Part shown: positions 33,131 through 41,234 of the stretch, in pieces
Layout of the letters: each line of letters starts with the position of its first letter
Position numbering within the stretch: the first letter of the stretch is position 1
Assembly (NCBI GenBank): GCA_037720595.1
Contig: JBBJLW010000010.1
Location: forward strand, 1 to 64,000
Source of the DNA: Gaiellasilicea sp037720595
Lineage (GTDB): Bacteria > Actinomycetota > Thermoleophilia > Gaiellales > Gaiellaceae
Reading direction: 5' to 3'
Length of the DNA stretch: 64,000 nt
Notes under the pieces: model-generated
What the model saw: only the letters and a program-made list of their open reading frames with translations
What the model was told of the DNA's origin: nothing
Databases searched by the model: none
Made by a program: the position numbers and the translations under genes

Positions 33131-34581
33131 ACGCCGAGGCAGACGTACTTGAGCTCGAGCCAGTCGTCGACGCCGTATTTCGATCCCTCTCGGCCGATCC
33201 CGGACTCCTTGACCCCGCCGAACGGCGCTACCTCGGTCGAGATGATCCCGGTATTGACGCCGAGGATCCCGTACTCGAGCGCCTCGGAGACGCGCCACAC
33301 GCGACCGAGGTCGCGGCTGTAGAAGTAGGCGGCGAGCCCGTAGGGCGTGTCGTTCGCGAGGCGGATTGCCTCCTCCTCGCCGGCGAACCGCTGGATTCCG
33401 GCGACCGGCCCGAAGGTCTCCTCGCGGCTCATCGCCATCGCGTTCGTGACGCCGGTGAGGACGGTCGGCTCGAAGAACGTGCCCTCGAGCCGGCTCCCGC
33501 CGCGCACGAGCTCGGCTCCGGCGCCGGTCGCGTCGGCCACATGGTGCTCGACCTTCTCGAGGGCGCCCTCGTCGATCAGCGGCCCGATCTGCACCCCGTC
33601 TTCGAGCCCGTTGCCCACGCGCAGCCCTGCCACTGCGACATCGAACCGCTCGAGGAAGGCGTCGTGCACGGCGTCGTGCACGAGGATCCGGTTCGCGGAG
33701 ACGCACGTCTGGCCGGAGTTGCGGAACTTGCACATGATCGCGCCGGTGACAGCCCCGTCGAGGTCGGCATCGTCGAACACGAGGAAGGGCGCGTTGCCGC
33801 CGAGCTCGAGGGAGACTTTCTTGACCTGGCCGGCGCACTGCCGCATCAGCAGCTTCCCGATCTCGGTCGAGCCCGTGAACGAGAGCTTGCGTACGGCGGG
33901 GTTGGAGGTCAGCTCGCCGCCGATCGTCGGCGCGTCCTCGGCGTCACCGGTTACGACCGAGAGGACGCCCGGAGGAACGCCCGCTTCCTCGGCGAGCCGG
34001 CAGAGGGCGAGGGCGGAGAGCGGTGTCTGCTCGGCGGGCTTGACGACCATCGTGCAGCCGACCGCGAGTGCGGGCGCCGCCTTGCGGGTGATCATCGCGG
34101 CCGGGAAGTTCCAGGGCGTGATCCCGGCGGTGACGCCGATCGGCTCGCGTAGGACGACGATTCGCTTGTCGGCCTGGTGCGGCGGGATCGTGTCGCCGTA
34201 GACGCGCTTCGCCTCCTCCCCGAACCATTCGAAGAACGAGGCGGCGTAGGCGATCTCGCCGCGCGCCTCGGCGAGCGGCTTCCCCTGCTCGCTCGTCAGT
34301 AGGACGGCAAGCTCCTCCTGATGGGCGAGCGTCAGATCGGAGAGCCGGCGGAGAACGAGCGCCCGCTCCTTGGCCGGCCGCGCGCGCCACGCGGGCAGCG
34401 CGCGCTCGGCGGCCACGATCGCGCGGCGAGTCTCCTCGACGCCGCAGCGCGGAACATTCGCGATCGTCTCGCCCGTCGCCGGGTTCGTGACCGCGAAGGT
34501 CGCGCCTGAATCGGCGTCGATCCAGGTTTCGTCGACGTAGGCCTTCTCCGCCAGGAGACTGCTGGGCTCGGTCACGGCCAC
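33127..34581 (-). CDS. gabD: NAD(P)-dependent succinate-semialdehyde dehydrogenase-like
   Basis: A 484-aa aldehyde dehydrogenase. TPWNFPAAMITRK and GSTEIGK bind cofactor, the general-base Glu is in VSLELGGNAPF near residue 255, and the catalytic Cys is in FRNSGQTCVSANR near residue 290. The tail PFGGVKESGIGREGSKYG is the GabD/GabD-like signature. It would oxidise succinate semialdehyde or a similar aldehyde, such as one made by the TPP enzyme downstream. GTG 34581 is chosen for length and because TATCCT stands six bases before it. Divergent from the M19 dipeptidase by 20 bp. Confidence 0.9.
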   Translation of the reverse strand: MAVTEPSSLLAEKAYVDETWIDADSGATFAVTNPATGETIANVPRCGVEETRRAIVAAERALPAWRARPAKERALVLRRLSDLTLAHQEELAVLLTSEQGKPLAEARGEIAYAASFFEWFGEEAKRVYGDTIPPHQADKRIVVLREPIGVTAGITPWNFPAAMITRKAAPALAVGCTMVVKPAEQTPLSALALCRLAEEAGVPPGVLSVVTGDAEDAPTIGGELTSNPAVRKLSFTGSTEIGKLLMRQCAGQVKKVSLELGGNAPFLVFDDADLDGAVTGAIMCKFRNSGQTCVSANRILVHDAVHDAFLERFDVAVAGLRVGNGLEDGVQIGPLIDEGALEKVEHHVADATGAGAELVRGGSRLEGTFFEPTVLTGVTNAMAMSREETFGPVAGIQRFAGEEEAIRLANDTPYGLAAYFYSRDLGRVWRVSEALEYGILGVNTGIISTEVAPFGGVKESGIGREGSKYGVDDWLELKYVCLGV

Positions 34582-34587
34582 GGTGAG

Positions 34588-34595
34588 AGGATAGT
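34588..34595. promoter_or_regulatory. overlapping divergent -10 elements
   Basis: TATCCT on the minus strand (34593-34588) stands six bases before the gabD GTG, and GATAGT on the plus strand (34590-34595) stands six bases before the M19 ATG. They share four bases. Only 20 bp separate the two start codons, so each promoter's -35 lies inside the other gene. RNA polymerase cannot occupy both at once. Confidence 0.6.
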
Positions 34596-34601
34596 CAGCC
34601 G

Positions 34602-35597
34602 ATGATCGCCGACGCCCACACCGACCTGCTGATGGAGCTCGCCCACCGCCAGCACCGGCTCGGGGAGAGCGACGTCTTCGCGCGGACGTGGCTGCCTCTC
34701 TTCGAGGCGGGTGGCGTCGGGCTCCAGGTGTGCCCGATCTTCGTCCCGCTCGAGCACCAGCCGGAGGGAACGCTCCGGCACGCGCTCGGGCAGGCGACGT
34801 CGTTCCACGCAGCGGCGCGCGAGAACCCCGAGCGGGTTTGCGTCGTGCGCACACGCGGCGATCTGGACGCTGTCGAGCGCGGCGAGCGGATCGGGCTCGT
34901 GCTCGCTCTCGAAGGCGTGGAGCCGTTCGGCTACGAGACCTGGGGCGTCGATCTCTTCTGGGAGGTGGGGCTCCGGGTCGCCGGGCTGACCTGGAACCGG
35001 CGGAACCCGTTCGCCGACGGTGCCGCCGAGCACGGCGGGCTCTCGGGGCTCGGCCGCTCCCTGCTCGATCGGCTTGCGGAGCGGAGCGTGGTTCTCGACC
35101 TGGCCCACGCCTCGGAGCGTCTCTTCTGGGAATGCCTCGAGCGCTACCGCGGCCGGGTCACGGTCACGCACGCGGGCTGTCGCGCCGTCCACGACCACCC
35201 GCGCAACCTCTCGGACGAGCAGCTCCGGGCACTGGGCGAGCGCGACGGCCTCTTCGGGCTGATGCTCCATCCGCTCGCGATCGGCCCGGAGGAGCGGACG
35301 ATCGCGCGCGTGATCGACCACCTCGACCACGCCGCGAGCGTGATCGGAGCCGAGCACCTGTGTCTCGCCGGCGACTGGACCGGTCGGCTCAACGAGTTCG
35401 TGCCGCATGCCCCGATCCCCGACGGGCTGATGCCGGCCGGACTCGAGGAGGGCTCGTCGATCGAGGGACTCGCCGGTCACGAGGACTACCCGGCTCTCGT
35501 CGCGGCGCTCGGTGCCCGCGGTTGGGACGGGGAGTGGCTGGAGGGATTGCTGTCGGGGAATCTGATCCGGTTTCTGCGCGAGAGCCTGCCGGGCTGA
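34602..35597 (+). CDS. membrane dipeptidase (renal dipeptidase family M19)
   Basis: A 331-aa M19 metal-dependent dipeptidase with a TIM-barrel amidohydrolase fold. DAHTD at residues 4-8 matches the DxHxD first metal site, the bridging Glu is in LVLALEGVEPFG, and His ligands are in VVLDLAHASERLFWE and VTHAGCRAVHDHPRNL. Substrates can be dipeptides, including D-amino acid-containing ones. No signal peptide is seen. It starts 20 bp from gabD on the other strand with a GATAGT -10 candidate. Confidence 0.87.
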   Translation: MIADAHTDLLMELAHRQHRLGESDVFARTWLPLFEAGGVGLQVCPIFVPLEHQPEGTLRHALGQATSFHAAARENPERVCVVRTRGDLDAVERGERIGLVLALEGVEPFGYETWGVDLFWEVGLRVAGLTWNRRNPFADGAAEHGGLSGLGRSLLDRLAERSVVLDLAHASERLFWECLERYRGRVTVTHAGCRAVHDHPRNLSDEQLRALGERDGLFGLMLHPLAIGPEERTIARVIDHLDHAASVIGAEHLCLAGDWTGRLNEFVPHAPIPDGLMPAGLEEGSSIEGLAGHEDYPALVAALGARGWDGEWLEGLLSGNLIRFLRESLPG

Positions 35598-35706
35598 CTC
35601 AACGGGAAGTCGAGTTCCTGCCACCGTCGCGCGACAGAATCGATCATGGAGGGATCGATTGAAGGTCGGTCCGCCCCTGCGCCACGATCTTGGCGATCCG
35701 GCGCGG

Positions 35707-36798
35707 CTAGGGCGTGACGAGAACGCGGCCGGGCGAGCCCGCGAGGCTCGCCTGAAACGCGTCGTCGGCGCGGTCGAGCGGGAAGCTCGGGCCGACGAGG
35801 CTCGCGAGCTCCAGCTCGCCGCTCGCAGCGAGCTCGAGTAGGCGCGGCAGAGCGACGGCCGGGTCGTCGGAGCCGTAGATCGTCCCTGTCAGCGTCTTCT
35901 CGCGGTTCGTGAAGTCGAGCGGATCGAGCGTCAGCTTCGCGCCCGCCGCCGGCAGGCCGACGACGACCGTTGTGCCACCGCCGCGCGTCCAGCGCATGGC
36001 GAGCGCTGTCGTCTCGGGCGCGCCGACCGCGTCGAAGACATAGTCGACACCCTCCGGATCGAGCGCCCGCACCGCCTCCTTCACGTCCTCGGGCGCGCAG
36101 GCGGCCGTCGCGCCGAGCCGCAGCGCCTGCGCTCGCCGGCCCTCGACCGGATCCACGACGAGGATCGCAGCCGCCCCGGCCATGCGCGCGCCCTGGACGA
36201 CGAACTGACCGACGCCGCCCGCGCCGATCACGAGCGTCGTAAAGCCGGGCTCCGGTCGTGCGGCGTTGAGGACGGCACCGACCCCGGTCAGCGCGGCGCA
36301 GCCGAGGAGCGCTGCCTGCTCGAGCTGGATCGAGTCGCCGAGGGGGAGCGCCGCGGCCGCGGACACGACCAGGCGCTCCTGGAGCGCACCGGTAGCGGTT
36401 CCTCGATAGACCGTCTCACCTTCGAACGTGATCGCGGTGCGACCGTCGAGCAGCGTCCCGCGCCCAAACGCCGTCGAGAGCGGCGCGCATGCCGCCGGCC
36501 TGCTGCGCCGGCATGCCGGGCACTCGCCGCAGGCCGGCGCCCACGAGAGGACGACTCGATCGCCTTCACGCACGCTCGCGACCTCAGCGCCGACCGCCTC
36601 GACGACTCCGGCTCCTTCGTGGCCGAGCACGATCGGAGTAGGTCGCTGCCACTCGCCCTTATAGGAATGAAGGTCCGTGCCGCAGACCCCGACGGCCGCC
36701 ATCCGGACGACGACCTCGCCGGGCCGCGGCTCCTCGAGCTCGACCTCCCGCACCTCGAGCCGACCCGGTTCGAACATCAATGCGGCGCGCGTCCTCAC
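35707..36798 (-). CDS. zinc-dependent alcohol dehydrogenase
   Basis: A 363-aa medium-chain dehydrogenase. GVCGTDLHSYKGEW and GHEGAGVVEAVG supply catalytic zinc ligands Cys and His-Glu, and the structural zinc lobe is CGECPACRRSRPAAC with four Cys. GAGGVGQ is the Rossmann motif near residue 192. It oxidises a primary or secondary alcohol with NAD, similar to class III-like enzymes. GTG 36798 overlaps the SDR stop by four bases (GTGA), so it is the third gene of the xdhC-SDR-ADH operon. Confidence 0.88.
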   Translation of the reverse strand: MRTRAALMFEPGRLEVREVELEEPRPGEVVVRMAAVGVCGTDLHSYKGEWQRPTPIVLGHEGAGVVEAVGAEVASVREGDRVVLSWAPACGECPACRRSRPAACAPLSTAFGRGTLLDGRTAITFEGETVYRGTATGALQERLVVSAAAALPLGDSIQLEQAALLGCAALTGVGAVLNAARPEPGFTTLVIGAGGVGQFVVQGARMAGAAAILVVDPVEGRRAQALRLGATAACAPEDVKEAVRALDPEGVDYVFDAVGAPETTALAMRWTRGGGTTVVVGLPAAGAKLTLDPLDFTNREKTLTGTIYGSDDPAVALPRLLELAASGELELASLVGPSFPLDRADDAFQASLAGSPGRVLVTP

Positions 36799-37511
36799 CG
36801 CATCAGCATCCCGCCGTTGACGTCGAGTGTCGCGCCGGTGACGAAGCCCGCCGCGTCCGAGGCGAGGTACGCGACCGCAGCAGCCACCTCTTCCCCACGA
36901 CCGAGCCGACCGACCGGAATCGTCTTCAGCATCGCCTCGAGCTTGTCCGGAGGGACGAGCGAGACTATCGGCCCGTCGATCGCGGCCGGCGCGACCGCGT
37001 TGACCGTGACGCCGGAGCCGGCGAGCGCGGTGGCGGCGTGGCGCGTGAGTGCGACGATCGCCGCCTTCGAGGTCGCGTAGTGGACGCCCGTCGCCGAAGC
37101 GCCGCGCTGCCCGGCCACCGATGCGAGATTGATGATCCTGCCGGCGCCGCGATCGCGCATGTGCGCGCCGACCACTCGACAGCCGAGGTACGTGCCGCGG
37201 AGGTTCGTCGCGAGCACGTCGTCCCACTCTTCGAGCTCGATTTCCCAGAACGAGCCGAATTCCGTCCGCGCGGCGTTGTTGACGAGCACGTCGACCTCCC
37301 CCGTCGCGGCGAGCAGCCGGCTCCACGAGTCGAGACTGCGGACGTCGTGCTCGACGGCGCTCGCGCCCGATCCCAGCTCGGCGGCGAGCGCCTCGACCCC
37401 TGCGAGATTCACGTCGGCCAGGACGACGCTGTCGCCGTCCGCGTGCAGCCGTCGCGCGATCGCCTCGCCGAGCCCGCGGGCGGCGCCGGTCACAACCGCG
37501 GTTCTCTGCAC
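36795..37511 (-). CDS. short-chain dehydrogenase/reductase
   Basis: A 238-aa classical SDR: TGAARGLG cofactor motif at residues 8-15, NNAA, catalytic Ser in NLASVAG, and YATSK with catalytic Tyr and Lys near residue 145. The C-terminal VTGATLDVNGGMLM is the 3-oxoacyl reductase-type ending, but SDR substrates vary widely. GTG 37511 directly follows the TAG stop of the xdhC-like gene and its 3' end overlaps the ADH gene, so the three are coupled. Confidence 0.88.
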   Translation of the reverse strand: MQRTAVVTGAARGLGEAIARRLHADGDSVVLADVNLAGVEALAAELGSGASAVEHDVRSLDSWSRLLAATGEVDVLVNNAARTEFGSFWEIELEEWDDVLATNLRGTYLGCRVVGAHMRDRGAGRIINLASVAGQRGASATGVHYATSKAAIVALTRHAATALAGSGVTVNAVAPAAIDGPIVSLVPPDKLEAMLKTIPVGRLGRGEEVAAAVAYLASDAAGFVTGATLDVNGGMLMR

Positions 37512-38258
37512 CTATTCGACCTCGACGTGGATGCGCTGCTTCGCCGTGCGCAGCGGGCCGCCCTCGCGCCCGGCGCGCGCGGCGAGCGCCTCGGCAAGGA
37601 TCGAGACGGCGGTCTCCTCGTTCGAGTCGGCGCCGATATCGAGCCCGCACGGACCCGCGATCCGCGAGAGCGCGTCCTCCTCGATCCCGGCCTCGAGCAG
37701 CCGCTCCCGGCGGCGCTCCTGGTTGCGGCGCGAGCCGAGAGCGCCGATGTAGAACGCTTCGCTCGCGAGCGCCGCCGTCAGCGCGGGGACGTCGAACTTG
37801 TCGTCATGGGTGAGAACGACGACGGCGGTCGCGTGGTCTGGCGCGATCAAGGCGAAAGCCTCCTCGGGCCATTCGACGATCAACTCGTCGGCACTCGGGA
37901 TTCGCTCGGCGGTCGCGAACTTCGCGCGCGCGTCGGCGACGATCGTCGTCCAGCCGAGGAGCTTCGCCGCCCGGCAGAGCGACTCGGCGGTATCGACCGC
38001 GCCGTAGACGGCAAGGCGCGGCGGCGGCCCGTACACCTCGCAGAAGACCCGTCCCTCAGCGAGCTCGAGCACCCGATTGCGACTTCGGCGCAGCAGCTCG
38101 CGGGTGTGAGCGGCGAGCTCCGCAGGCGCCTCCCCGAACGTCTCGCCGCTCTCGAGCGCGAGCAGCTTTGCACCCGCCCGATCGCCGTCCAAGACCGTGA
38201 AGAGGACTGCTCGCTCGCCGCTTGCTCCGAGCTCGAGCAGCCGCTCGAGGATCGTCAC
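37512..38258 (-). CDS. XdhC Rossmann-domain protein (C-terminal half)
   Basis: A 248-aa protein. Residues 90-230 match the Rossmann domain of XdhC/CoxI proteins: LAVYGAVDTAESLCRAAKLLGW, VVVLTHDDKFDVPAL and AFYIGALGSRRNQERRRERLLEAG, with IAGPCGLDIGADSNEETAVSILAE near the end. XdhC binds molybdenum cofactor, favours its sulfuration and inserts it into xanthine-dehydrogenase-type enzymes. GTG 38258 overlaps the small N-terminal-domain gene by four bases. No molybdenum hydroxylase gene is in the window. Confidence 0.82.
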   Translation of the reverse strand: MTILERLLELGASGERAVLFTVLDGDRAGAKLLALESGETFGEAPAELAAHTRELLRRSRNRVLELAEGRVFCEVYGPPPRLAVYGAVDTAESLCRAAKLLGWTTIVADARAKFATAERIPSADELIVEWPEEAFALIAPDHATAVVVLTHDDKFDVPALTAALASEAFYIGALGSRRNQERRRERLLEAGIEEDALSRIAGPCGLDIGADSNEETAVSILAEALAARAGREGGPLRTAKQRIHVEVE

Positions 38259-38566
38259 GGCAGCCGTTCGACGAAGACGTCGATCTCGCCGCCGCACGGA
38301 AGGCCGACTGCCCAGGCTTCGTCGTCGGTGATCCCGTACGAGACCAGCTTCGGCTCGCCGCTCGCGAGCACCTCGCGCGCGTGCTCGTAGACGTCGCTCT
38401 CGACGCAGCCGCCGGAGACGGAGCCGCAGAGCCTGCCGCTCTCGGAAACCGCGAGGCTCGACCCGACGGGCCGCGGGGCGGAACGGCGCGTCGCGACGAC
38501 GGTCGCGACGACAATGCGCTCTCCCTCCTGTCGCCAGCGCTCGAGCTCGGGAAGGATCTCCTTCAC
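38255..38566 (-). CDS. XdhC/CoxI N-terminal domain protein
   Basis: A 103-aa protein covering only the XdhC_CoxI domain: VVATVVATRRSAPRPVGSSLAVSESG and GSVSGGCVESDVYEHAREVL, the latter with the conserved Cys and Glu, then GLPCGGEIDVFVE with the second conserved Cys. In most bacteria this is fused to the Rossmann part encoded by the next gene. Here the two overlap by GTGA and probably form one complex. The start is GTG 38566, with CAGAAT seven bases upstream. Confidence 0.84.
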   Translation of the reverse strand: MKEILPELERWRQEGERIVVATVVATRRSAPRPVGSSLAVSESGRLCGSVSGGCVESDVYEHAREVLASGEPKLVSYGITDDEAWAVGLPCGGEIDVFVERLP

Positions 38567-38622
38567 CTCGCGGATTCTGCCTGCACCCGGGGTGCCGCGG
38601 GGCTGTTGTAGCCTCAGCGACC

Positions 38623-38826
38623 ATGACGGATCAGGCGAGTGTGAGTCTGCTTAGGTGGCTGCGCCGGCAGCTGCGGGAGCCGACCCCCTGGCGGGAGCGG
38701 CTCGAGGCCGCGGTCGCGAACGACGATCCCTCGGAGGCCCGGCGGCTGCTCGCCCGGATGGAGTTCTCGGAGCCCCAGCGGCGCCACGTCGCCGGCCTGA
38801 TCGACCGCTGGGAGCAAGGTCGCTGA
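38623..38826 (+). CDS. small protein of unknown function
   Basis: A 67-aa, highly charged, helix-rich protein (VSLLRWLRRQLREPTPWRERL, EARRLLARMEFSEPQRRHVA) with two probable amphipathic helices and no signal peptide or Cys. ATG 38623 has TAGCCT eight bases upstream. It is followed after eight bases by the NTF2-like gene and is divergent from the xdhC genes. It may be a regulator of the flanking genes, but I do not recognise it. Confidence 0.55.
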   Translation: MTDQASVSLLRWLRRQLREPTPWRERLEAAVANDDPSEARRLLARMEFSEPQRRHVAGLIDRWEQGR

Positions 38827-38834
38827 GCCGCGAG

Positions 38835-39218
38835 GTGAACGAGGTGCTCGTCCGGCGGATCTTCGACGCCTTCGCCCAGAAGCAGGGCTTCTCGCTGCGC
38901 GAGTGCTTTGCCGAGGACGCGGTCTGGTCCGTACCCGGCACGAGCGTGATGGCAGGAACCTACCGGGGCCGCAGCGAGATCTTCCGCTTCCTCGGAAACC
39001 TGCCGAAGCTGACGGGAGGCACCTACGGCTCGCGGCTGATCGACGTCCTGACGAGCGGCGAACGGGCGGCCGCGCTCTACCGGGCCTTCGGCGAGCGGGA
39101 CGGCCGCAAGCTCGACATCGACCAGCTACTCCTCTTCACGATCCGCGGCGGTCTCGTGACGGAAGTCCTGGCACTTCCCAACGATCCCGTGGCATTCGAG
39201 GCGTTCTGGGGTCCGTGA
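38835..39218 (+). CDS. SnoaL/NTF2-like protein
   Basis: A 127-aa protein of the nuclear transport factor 2-like superfamily: VRRIFDAFAQKQGFSLRECFAEDAVW is the opening helix pair and strand, TYRGRSEIFRFLGNLPKL the next, and LLLFTIRGGLVTEVLAL the last strands of the curved sheet. Such proteins are either small enzymes (isomerases, cyclases) or ligand binders. GTG 38835 is the likely start. Convergent with the fumarylacetoacetase-like gene. Confidence 0.75.
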   Translation: MNEVLVRRIFDAFAQKQGFSLRECFAEDAVWSVPGTSVMAGTYRGRSEIFRFLGNLPKLTGGTYGSRLIDVLTSGERAAALYRAFGERDGRKLDIDQLLLFTIRGGLVTEVLALPNDPVAFEAFWGP

Positions 39219-39249
39219 CGGCCGGGTCGACGGAGGCGTACACCCACAT

Positions 39250-39915
39250 CTACATCCCCGGGACATGTGAGTTTCGGACGGGGTTCGTCAGGATCCCGAC
39301 CCCTTCGATCTCGACGGTCACCTCGTCGCCGTCGCGGAGATAGACCGGCGGTTCGCGGAACTCGCCGACGCCGCCGGGGGTTCCGGTCAGCAGCAGGTCG
39401 CCCGGCTCGAGGGTGATCGCCTCCGAGGCGAACGCGATCAGCTCCGCGACGGAGAAAACCATGTCGGCGGTCGTCGAGTCCTGTCGAACCTCGCCGTTGA
39501 CGAGGCAGCGGATCCTAAGCGCCTGCGGATCCATCACTTCCGAGCGAGGCACGAGCGCCGGGCCGATCGGACAGAAGCTATCGAGGGATTTCGCGCGGGT
39601 GAACTGGCGGTCGGCCCGCTGCAGGTCGCGCGCGCTGACGTCGTTCGCGCAGAGGTAGCCGCGCACCGCCTCGAGCGCGTTCTCGGCGGAGACGCCCCTG
39701 ACGCGCGCGCCGATCACGACGCCGAGCTCCGCCTCGTGGTCGACCGCCTGGGAGAGCGACGGCAGCACGATTGGCTCGCCCGGCCCGATCAGTGACGTCG
39801 CCCATTTGGCGAAGAGCACCGGCTGCTCGGGCGGCGTCCTCCCCTGCTCCTCCGCGTGGGCGCGATAGTTCAGTCCGACGCAGACGATCTTGCCAGGCCG
39901 TTCGATCGGGAGCAT
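39250..39915 (-). CDS. fumarylacetoacetate hydrolase family protein
   Basis: A 221-aa FAH-fold protein. IVCVGLNYRAHAEEQG opens it, and VDHEAELGVVIG, SLDSFCPIGPALV, and TGTPGGVG carry the metal-binding acidic residues (Glu, Glu, Asp pattern) and the substrate loop. Family members cleave C-C bonds or decarboxylate dioxo acids from aromatic or sugar catabolism, or act as acylpyruvate hydrolases. Its ATG shares one base with the stop of the upstream CorC/CNNM gene, so the two are co-transcribed, although their functions are unrelated. Confidence 0.87.
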   Translation of the reverse strand: MLPIERPGKIVCVGLNYRAHAEEQGRTPPEQPVLFAKWATSLIGPGEPIVLPSLSQAVDHEAELGVVIGARVRGVSAENALEAVRGYLCANDVSARDLQRADRQFTRAKSLDSFCPIGPALVPRSEVMDPQALRIRCLVNGEVRQDSTTADMVFSVAELIAFASEAITLEPGDLLLTGTPGGVGEFREPPVYLRDGDEVTVEIEGVGILTNPVRNSHVPGM

Positions 39916-41207
39916 CAGGACTCGGGTCGAGGATGCGGTGCCTCGCTGAACTCGACCTCGAGCCGCCGGATCCGGGAGCCCTCGATCTCGATCACGCGCA
40001 GGGCAAGTCCGTTGTTCGAGACTTCGTCTCCCACTTCGGGCGCCCGGCCGAGCAGCCCGAAGACGAAGCCGGCCATCGTGTGGAAGTCCAGGATCTCGAT
40101 CTCGCGGCCGAACTGCTCGTTGAAGTCGTCGATCGGGAAGGTGCCGTCGATCCGGATGTGGGTGTCGTCGATCCGCTCCACGGACTCGTCCGGAAGGTCG
40201 AACTCGTCCTCGATCTCGCCGACGATCTCCTCGAGCAGATCCTCGAGGGTGACGATCCCCTGCATCGCGCCGTATTCGTCGACGACCACGGCCATGTGCT
40301 GGTTCTGCTTGCGGAACTCGGCGAGCAGGGCGGCCAGATCCTTCGTCTCCGGGACGATGTAGACCGGCCGGAGCAGGTGCTCGAGCTCGACTTGCGCGAT
40401 CCCGCGGTCGTGGAGGGCGGTGAAGAGGTCGCGGACGTGCAACACGCCGATGATCTCGTCGAGCGAGTCCCGGTAGACCGGATAGCGCGTGTACGGCGAC
40501 TCGAGCAGCGCCGCGAGCGCTTCCTCGGACGGAAGGTCGGCTTTGATTGCGACCACCTGCGGACGCGGCACCATCACCTCGTGGACCTCTTTGTCCGCGA
40601 AGTCGAAGACCTTGTAGAGCATCTCCTCCTCGGTCGTCGCGATCACGCCCGCGTCTTCGGCGCCCGCAACGATGTGCCTGATGTCCTCCTCGGTGTGCGC
40701 GAGCTCGCCGGCTCCCGCGGGCTGGATCCCGAAGAGACGCGTGACGAAGTTCGCCGAGAGCCGAAGCACGTAGACAAATGGTGTCGTCACCCGCTGGAGC
40801 AGCCCGAGGGGCAGTGAGAGCGCTTTCGCGATCGGCTCGGCCCGCTGAAGCGCTATCGCCTTGGGCACTAGCTCGCCGAGCGCGACGCTCAGGTAGGTGA
40901 GGATCAGGAAGGCGAGCCCGTAGGCGAGCCCATTCGACATCACCGGATTGAAGTAGCCGGAGAGCAGCGGCTGGCCGACCGCGCCGAGGGCGATCCCAAA
41001 AACGGTGATCCCGATCTGCACGGTGCTGATGAAGCGCACCGGCTCGTCCATCAGCGCGAGCGCCCGTCGGGCCGAGGCGCTGCCTCGCTCGGCCTCTGGC
41101 TCGAGCCGCGTCCGGCGAGCGGTGACGAGCGCGTACTCGGCCGCGACGAAGATCGCGTTTCCGAGCACGAGAAGGAAGATCGCAAGGATCCGGAGGGTGT
41201 CGCTCAT
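39915..41207 (-). CDS. CNNM/CorC-type membrane protein with CBS pair
   Basis: A 430-aa protein. Residues 1-190 are a DUF21 (CNNM) transmembrane region with several helices (ILAIFLLVLGNAIFVAAEYALV first). Two CBS domains follow at residues 205-330 (VMVPRPQVVAI and DEYGAMQGIVTLEDLLEEIVGEI are typical). A CorC/HlyC domain ends it near residue 420. Such proteins are thought to export or sense Mg2+ or Co2+, with CBS binding adenosine nucleotides. GAGGAG precedes the ATG at good spacing, within a hairpin loop. Confidence 0.9.
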   Translation of the reverse strand: MSDTLRILAIFLLVLGNAIFVAAEYALVTARRTRLEPEAERGSASARRALALMDEPVRFISTVQIGITVFGIALGAVGQPLLSGYFNPVMSNGLAYGLAFLILTYLSVALGELVPKAIALQRAEPIAKALSLPLGLLQRVTTPFVYVLRLSANFVTRLFGIQPAGAGELAHTEEDIRHIVAGAEDAGVIATTEEEMLYKVFDFADKEVHEVMVPRPQVVAIKADLPSEEALAALLESPYTRYPVYRDSLDEIIGVLHVRDLFTALHDRGIAQVELEHLLRPVYIVPETKDLAALLAEFRKQNQHMAVVVDEYGAMQGIVTLEDLLEEIVGEIEDEFDLPDESVERIDDTHIRIDGTFPIDDFNEQFGREIEILDFHTMAGFVFGLLGRAPEVGDEVSNNGLALRVIEIEGSRIRRLEVEFSEAPHPRPES

Positions 41208-41227
41208 GCCCCGATTCTCCTCGGGGC
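41208..41227 (-). promoter_or_regulatory. hairpin presenting the CorC-gene Shine-Dalgarno
   Basis: On the minus strand GCCCCGA (41227-41221) pairs perfectly with TCGGGGC (41214-41208), directly before the ATG at 41207, and the loop GGAGAA is most of the ribosome-binding site. It lies between the MBL-fold gene and this gene, so it might tune translation or end upstream transcription. Confidence 0.5.
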
Positions 41228-41234
41228 GCAGGTA

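Noticed and set aside
35659..35841. Small plus-strand protein after the M19 gene
   Set aside because: Mostly antisense to the ADH gene; codon pattern does not match neighbours.
36780..38390. 536-codon plus-strand open frame
   Set aside because: Antisense to SDR and XdhC genes; composition is a shadow of those genes.
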